Shown: piece by piece, positions 5,269-8,813 of the stretch
How the letters are laid out: each line of letters opens with the position of its first letter
Position numbering within the stretch: position 1 is the first letter of the stretch
Origin: Sulfuricurvum sp.
Lineage (GTDB): Bacteria > Campylobacterota > Campylobacteria > Campylobacterales > Sulfurimonadaceae
Reading direction: 5' to 3'
DNA length: 8,813 bases
Assembly (NCBI GenBank): GCA_014764075.1
Contig: JACXUE010000044.1
Coordinates: forward strand, 1 to 8,813
Translations under genes and position numbers: made by a program
Notes under the pieces: generated by a model
The model's database searches: none
What the model saw: only the letters and a program-made list of their open reading frames with translations
Told to the model about the DNA's origin: nothing

Positions 5269-6512
5269 ATATATGGGGTCTCTAATACCGATTCAAGAGT
5301 TTCAAGCTCGCTAATCAATGCATGAACAGAGCGTTCAGTCGCTTCATGCGTAGCAAAAAGCAAGTGGGCACACTCTGTTTCGGAGGGACGCTGAATCACC
5401 GCCTCGATAGAGATGAAATGATGAGCGAACAATGAGGTGATCTGTGCCAATATACCCGGTTTGTCCAATACCTGAAGACGCAAATAATATTTTGATCGGA
5501 TATCGTTTTGATCTTTTAAACGAAGCCCCTCTTCAAGGGGATGGTTAAATCCGAGCATTGGAGAGCGCTTTCCTGAACGGACGATATCGATAATATTAGC
5601 CACTACCGCACTTGCCGTCGCATCCCCCCCTGCTCCTGGACCATAATAGAGGGTCTCTCCGACACGATCTCCGACAACACTGATACCGTTCATGACGCCG
5701 TCAATTTTGGCGATCATCGCATCCTCATCTACCAATGCCGCATGAACGCGAAGCTCCACTTCACCTCCGTCACGTTTTGCAATTCCGAGGAGTTTGATGG
5801 TGTATCCGAACTCTTTGGCGAATGCGATATCCTCAGGAGTGATCCCCTCGATCCCCTCGATCAATATCTCTTCGGGTTTGGCATCGATCCCATACGCGAT
5901 CGATGCGAGGATAAGGAGTTTATGAGCCGCGTCAAATCCCCCCACATCGAATGTCGGATCGGCTTCGGCGTATCCTAATGCTTGCGCTTCAGCCAAAACG
6001 CTCTCGTACGCCGCCCCCTCGTTCATCATTTTGGTGAGCATAAAGTTACACGTACCGTTCATAATCCCCATAATAGAGAGGATATGATTTGCCGAGAGCC
6101 CATCACGCAACGCGTTGATAATCGGAATTCCTCCTGCGACACTCGCTTCAAATTCAAAGGGAATGTCCCCTGCGATCTCTTGAAGTTCATAGCGGTGATA
6201 CGCCAAAAGCGCTTTATTCGCAGTAACGACCGCTTTGCCGTTTTGGAGCGCTTTTTTGACGATTTCAAAGGGAAGTTCGACTCCCCCCATCAACTCGACA
6301 ACAATGTCGATTTCGGGATCATCCACTACATCATAAGGGTTTTGAGATAGGGAGATAGAGAGATCGGGGAGCTTCGAGAGATCCCGAACCACTCCGCTTT
6401 TGACACTGATTGTCTCACCCGCACGGGCACTAATGATCGATTGGTTTTTTTTCAAGATGTCGACTACGGCACGACCGACCGTACCGACTCCGATAACACC
6501 GACACGAGTCAC
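5253..6512 (-). CDS. hom: Homoserine dehydrogenase with C-terminal ACT domain
   Basis: Reduces aspartate semialdehyde to homoserine with NAD(P)H, the branch point to threonine and methionine; cytoplasmic. Numbering from the GTG at 6512 (419 residues), the dinucleotide loop GVGTVG is at 8-13. The substrate segment TANKALLA (97-104) carries Lys100. The sequence MNGTCNFML starts at 151, and GFDAAHK (192-198) ends in the second catalytic lysine. An ACT domain (about 342-419, LDKPGILAQI) usually senses threonine. I prefer the GTG because it overlaps the alaC stop as GTGA and has AAGG eight bases upstream, and because the family's loop lies close to the N terminus. A TTG at 6527 would add five residues with a weaker ribosome site. 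The protein is monofunctional, without the aspartokinase of ThrA. Confidence 0.96.
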   Translation of the reverse strand: MTRVGVIGVGTVGRAVVDILKKNQSIISARAGETISVKSGVVRDLSKLPDLSISLSQNPYDVVDDPEIDIVVELMGGVELPFEIVKKALQNGKAVVTANKALLAYHRYELQEIAGDIPFEFEASVAGGIPIINALRDGLSANHILSIMGIMNGTCNFMLTKMMNEGAAYESVLAEAQALGYAEADPTFDVGGFDAAHKLLILASIAYGIDAKPEEILIEGIEGITPEDIAFAKEFGYTIKLLGIAKRDGGEVELRVHAALVDEDAMIAKIDGVMNGISVVGDRVGETLYYGPGAGGDATASAVVANIIDIVRSGKRSPMLGFNHPLEEGLRLKDQNDIRSKYYLRLQVLDKPGILAQITSLFAHHFISIEAVIQRPSETECAHLLFATHEATERSVHALISELETLESVLETPYMIRIV

Positions 6513-7732
6513 TCGGGAGCCTTGCAATTTAAAGTACTCAAAAATTGTTTGATATTTTTAGCTGCCTGCCGAATACGCTGATCGTTTTCGATCAACGCGA
6601 TACGAACATACTCATCGCCGTAATCCCCAAATCCGATCCCCGGAGCAACCGCTACGTTGGCTTCGACCAAAAGGCGCTTGGAGAATTCCAAACTTCCCAA
6701 ATGGCGGGCACATTCGGGAATTTTTGCCCAAACAAACATCGATGCTTGATTACGGCGTATCGGCCATCCGGCACGGTTAAATGCATCAATCAGTACGTCT
6801 TGACGGTGATCGTATTTATCGGTGATCTCCCGAACGCAGGTTTGATCGCCATTAAGAGCGACAGTCGCCGCGACTTGGATCGGAGTGAACATCCCATAGT
6901 CGAGCCAGCTTTTGATTTTTTGAAGGGCACCGATCAGTTTGGCATTTCCTACAAAGAATCCGACGCGCCATCCCGCCATATTATAGCTTTTGGAGAGGGT
7001 GAAACTCTCAACTGCTACGTCTTTCGCACCCGGAACCGAGAGGATCGATGGGGTTTTATATCCGCCAAACGTCAAATCCCCGTACGCAATATCGCTGATA
7101 ACATAGAAACGTTCACGCTTCGCCATCTCGACGATGCGGACATAAAATTCCGGAGTTACTGTTGCAGTGGTCGGGTTATGAGGAAAATTGACAACCAAAT
7201 ATTTCGGTTTAGGAAACGACACATGAAACGCATGTTCAAGTCGTTCAAAAAAGAGCTCTTCATCCACTTTGTAATCTTCATCAAACGGCAATTCCATTTT
7301 TTGGACATTACCGCCCGCCAAAATAAATCCGTACGAATGGATAGGATAGGTAGGATCGGGAACAACGACGACATCCCCCGGATTGGTTATCGCATAAGCC
7401 AAATGGGCGTATCCCTCTTTGGAACCCATCGTTGCAACCGCTTCGGTTTCAGGATCAAGATCGACATCGTAACGGCGTTTGTACCAGTCACAAATCGCTT
7501 GGCGAAGTTTTGGGATCCCTTTGGATGCCGAGTATCCGTGCGTTTTGGTTTTTTGAGCCGATTCGACCAGTTTTGCGCGAATGTGCTCAGGCGTATCGCC
7601 ATCTGGGTTTCCCATACTAAAGTCGATAACGTCCGCACCGGCACGACGACGCGCCATTTTTAGCTCGTTTACTTCAGCAAAGACGTATTTCGGAAGGCGT
7701 TTAATCCGGTCAAATTGGATTTCATCAAACAT
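6509..7732 (-). CDS. alaC: Class I/II PLP aminotransferase, AlaC type (often labelled LL-DAP aminotransferase)
   Basis: A 407-residue fold-type I aminotransferase that aligns from end to end with my memory of E. coli AlaC, a glutamate-pyruvate transaminase: RLPKYVF (12-18), DFSMGNPDG (37-45), HGYSASKGIP (65-74), NPT (186-188), SDIAYGDL (213-220) and GFGDYGDEYVRIALIEN (367-383). The PLP-binding lysine is Lys248 in TLSKSYNMAGWR. Asp214, Tyr217 and Arg377 fit cofactor and carboxylate binding. Databases often name such proteins LL-diaminopimelate aminotransferase (DapL), so the substrate is uncertain. The ATG at 7732 has AGG about ten bases upstream. Its stop overlaps the preferred hom start, so the two enzymes are co-translated. 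An extended -10-like element lies just upstream. Confidence 0.9.
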   Translation of the reverse strand: MFDEIQFDRIKRLPKYVFAEVNELKMARRRAGADVIDFSMGNPDGDTPEHIRAKLVESAQKTKTHGYSASKGIPKLRQAICDWYKRRYDVDLDPETEAVATMGSKEGYAHLAYAITNPGDVVVVPDPTYPIHSYGFILAGGNVQKMELPFDEDYKVDEELFFERLEHAFHVSFPKPKYLVVNFPHNPTTATVTPEFYVRIVEMAKRERFYVISDIAYGDLTFGGYKTPSILSVPGAKDVAVESFTLSKSYNMAGWRVGFFVGNAKLIGALQKIKSWLDYGMFTPIQVAATVALNGDQTCVREITDKYDHRQDVLIDAFNRAGWPIRRNQASMFVWAKIPECARHLGSLEFSKRLLVEANVAVAPGIGFGDYGDEYVRIALIENDQRIRQAAKNIKQFLSTLNCKAPE

Positions 7733-7762
7733 GACTACAACCTGTGATTAAAAAATTGCGCC

Positions 7763-7800
7763 ATTTTAGCATAAGAGACTTAGTTTTTATATAATCTAGC
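7763..7800 (-). promoter_or_regulatory. Candidate promoter of alaC-hom
   Basis: The minus strand reads TATGCTAAAAT (7773-7763), a good extended -10 element (TG-n-TAAAAT), with an AT-rich tract (ATTATATAAAAACTAAG) upstream and no clear -35. It lies about 30 bp before the alaC ATG in the 72-bp gap after the preceding gene. The upstream gene has no strong terminator, so read-through is also likely. Confidence 0.45.
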
Positions 7801-7804
7801 TCAC

Positions 7805-8434
7805 CTATCTCTCTAGACTCATCGACTCGATCCACATCCCATCTTTGAGCACTTTCATCCCCTGTGCATTGGATACTTTCAGATAACGGGCACCGAGCGG
7901 GAGTTCAAATTGGAACTCCTCTTTAAATTCACGAGATCGATACGAAGATAAAACCCCCATTTGAGCATCCAAGACGGCGATATCGGGATACCATTTCCCT
8001 GTATACGGAGGTTTAATACGGATAGTTTGTCCCTCTTCCACACGAAACCACTGGGGAGCACTCGTTTTTTTGAGCTCAACCCCCTCATCAGCACCCAAAA
8101 GAGGAGCATTCCATAGGATATTTTGAGAGTGAAAGGTCAGTGTGAGCTTCTCGCCTTCGTACCGCACATGGGCAATGCCGACTCCTTGATCTTTGAGATT
8201 TTCAGCCAATATTGTAGGATTGAAAACCCTATTGCCTATGGCTTTTGCCTCTAGTTCCCCTTGGTCATTAGCACACGAAAAAGACTCAACCTCTAATTTA
8301 TACCCAATCGTGTTAAACGCTTGAGAAAGTGTGCGAAGCGTACTGAGCCCCTCCCCCTCAAATCGAACCTCTACGTTAAAAGATGCAGACATTGCATATG
8401 AGACCAAACCAAAGGATAAAAGCCAAAATTTCAT
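7805..8434 (-). CDS. Hypothetical exported (periplasmic) protein
   Basis: A 209-residue protein of unknown function. The first 17 residues (MKFWLLSFGLVSYAMSA) look like a Sec signal peptide with a plausible cleavage near Ala17; there is no lipobox cysteine. No other membrane segment is seen. The mature part is predicted beta-rich by eye. Residues 22-49 (from the VRFEGEGL segment to YKLEV) faintly recall secretin-type N domains, too weakly to assign. Residues 135-149 (GQTIRIKPPYTGKWY) match a motif in the neighbouring gene product. Cys54 is the only cysteine. The ATG at 8434 lies 10 bp after the preceding stop, with no strong ribosome site, so translation is probably coupled. I recall a putative periplasmic protein in the same place in C. 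jejuni (Cj0151c). Confidence 0.8.
   Translation of the reverse strand: MKFWLLSFGLVSYAMSASFNVEVRFEGEGLSTLRTLSQAFNTIGYKLEVESFSCANDQGELEAKAIGNRVFNPTILAENLKDQGVGIAHVRYEGEKLTLTFHSQNILWNAPLLGADEGVELKKTSAPQWFRVEEGQTIRIKPPYTGKWYPDIAVLDAQMGVLSSYRSREFKEEFQFELPLGARYLKVSNAQGMKVLKDGMWIESMSLER
7988..8032 (-). other. Segment encoding the GQ-x-I-x-IKP...WY motif, copy 1
   Basis: Encodes GQTIRIKPPYTGKWY (residues 135-149 of the exported hypothetical protein). The upstream neighbour encodes GQQITIKPSYKVWY, so with a one-residue gap both read GQ-x-I-x-IKP-x-Y-(x2-3)-WY. The match is seen directly. Common ancestry or shared binding is inference. Confidence 0.5.
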
Positions 8435-8444
8435 TATTCAGATT

Positions 8445-8813
8445 CTACCAGTTTTTTCCGCCGTTACGTTCTATAAACTCCGCTCTCGTGATCTGTTTCA
8501 ACATTCCGTTTTCACACACAAAACGGACGGTCTCTTTCTCCTTTAAAACAGTTTTTTCGCCGTTCGCATCTATTTCAATCCGCCCGTGCCCCATAAAGAT
8601 AAGCCATTTTTTAGACGCATCGATAACGATCGGATCCAACGTAATGTTTTGTACCCTTTGACCCGTTGAGAGATCGATCATCCCATACCAAACTTTATAG
8701 CTGGGTTTGATCGTAATCTGCTGACCGGATACAATCGGTCGGGAGAGGGGTGTAGCGGTAGTGTTCACCTCATTGATCGCTTGCGCCGTTGCATTGGTTT
8801 CTCCGGTCACATT
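8445..8813 (-). CDS. Hypothetical protein, C-terminal 122 codons only (start beyond window)
   Basis: The frame is open to the window edge, so this is the 3' part of a longer gene; the GTG at 8810 is not a likely start. The visible part begins with an Asn/Thr/Ala-rich linker (NVTGETNATAQAINEVNTTA), as often found between a membrane anchor and an external domain. A compact beta-type domain follows: GQQITIKPSYKVWYGMIDL, then DASKKWLIFMGHGRIEID, then EFIERNGGKNW at the end. The layout recalls the C-terminal domain of RodZ-like membrane proteins, but I cannot assign it. It lies 10 bp before the exported hypothetical gene and ends in TAG. The corresponding C. jejuni position holds a putative membrane protein (Cj0152c, from memory), which supports an anchored envelope protein. 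Confidence 0.75.
   Translation of the reverse strand, partial: NVTGETNATAQAINEVNTTATPLSRPIVSGQQITIKPSYKVWYGMIDLSTGQRVQNITLDPIVIDASKKWLIFMGHGRIEIDANGEKTVLKEKETVRFVCENGMLKQITRAEFIERNGGKNW
8685..8726 (-). other. Segment encoding the GQ-x-I-x-IKP...WY motif, copy 2
   Basis: Encodes GQQITIKPSYKVWY in the partial hypothetical protein. It is the counterpart of the motif at 7988-8032 in the next gene, one residue shorter between the Tyr and the Trp-Tyr pair. Confidence 0.5.

Noticed and set aside
5253..6527. The longer hom reading from the TTG at 6527
   Set aside because: It has a weak ribosome site and adds five residues before the conserved dinucleotide-binding strand. The GTGA overlap start is more typical, though the TTG start is not excluded.
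6545..7663. A 372-codon open frame on the plus strand, opposite alaC
   Set aside because: It is entirely antisense to a strongly conserved aminotransferase, its translation has no recognisable domain, and its length follows from the codon bias of the real gene.

Overview
This window is a compact chromosomal segment in which every supportable gene lies on the minus strand, so transcription runs from high to low coordinates. The genes point to a Campylobacterota (epsilonproteobacterial) chromosome. The evidence is a short-form MurE that closely resembles the Helicobacter type, a NifU-like/TPR/murE gene order that I recall from Helicobacter pylori (HP1492-HP1494), and an alaC-hom pair preceded by two envelope-type hypothetical genes in the order I recall from Campylobacter jejuni (Cj0152c-Cj0149c). 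The base composition looks mid-range by eye rather than strongly AT-rich. That would fit a Sulfuricurvum-like lineage better than Campylobacter or most Sulfurimonas, but the genus is an inference.

Layout in the direction of transcription. (1) 8813-7805: the C-terminal part of one hypothetical protein, then a complete signal-peptide-bearing hypothetical protein. They share a short GQ-x-I-x-IKP...WY motif. (2) 7732-5253: an AlaC/DapL-like aminotransferase and homoserine dehydrogenase, joined by a 4-nt GTGA overlap if the preferred hom start is right. (3) 5252-5057: a 196-bp spacer holding an inverted repeat at the hom end, a candidate promoter and a long, partly structured 5' leader. (4) 5056-2054: the alpha operon rpmJ-rpsM-rpsK-rpsD-rpoA-rplQ. 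infA is not in front of rpmJ here, and an unusually structured 106-bp spacer separates rpoA from rplQ. (5) 2053-1927: a spacer with several hairpins and a weak promoter candidate. (6) 1926-1: NifU-like Fe-S scaffold, a TPR-like protein, and the first 340 codons of murE, which starts at TTG inside the end of the TPR gene and runs off the window.

Most of the window is housekeeping: ribosome and RNA polymerase assembly, Fe-S assembly, peptidoglycan precursor synthesis, and amino-acid metabolism. The signals least explained by known genes are non-coding. Perfect 8-9 bp inverted repeats straddle the stop codons of nifU, rplQ and hom with the stop in the loop, the rpoA-rplQ spacer is highly structured, and rpmJ has a long leader. 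The protein-level open question is the paired hypothetical genes at the right edge. I see no mobile element, CRISPR array, tRNA or rRNA, and no gene-free stretch longer than 300 bases.
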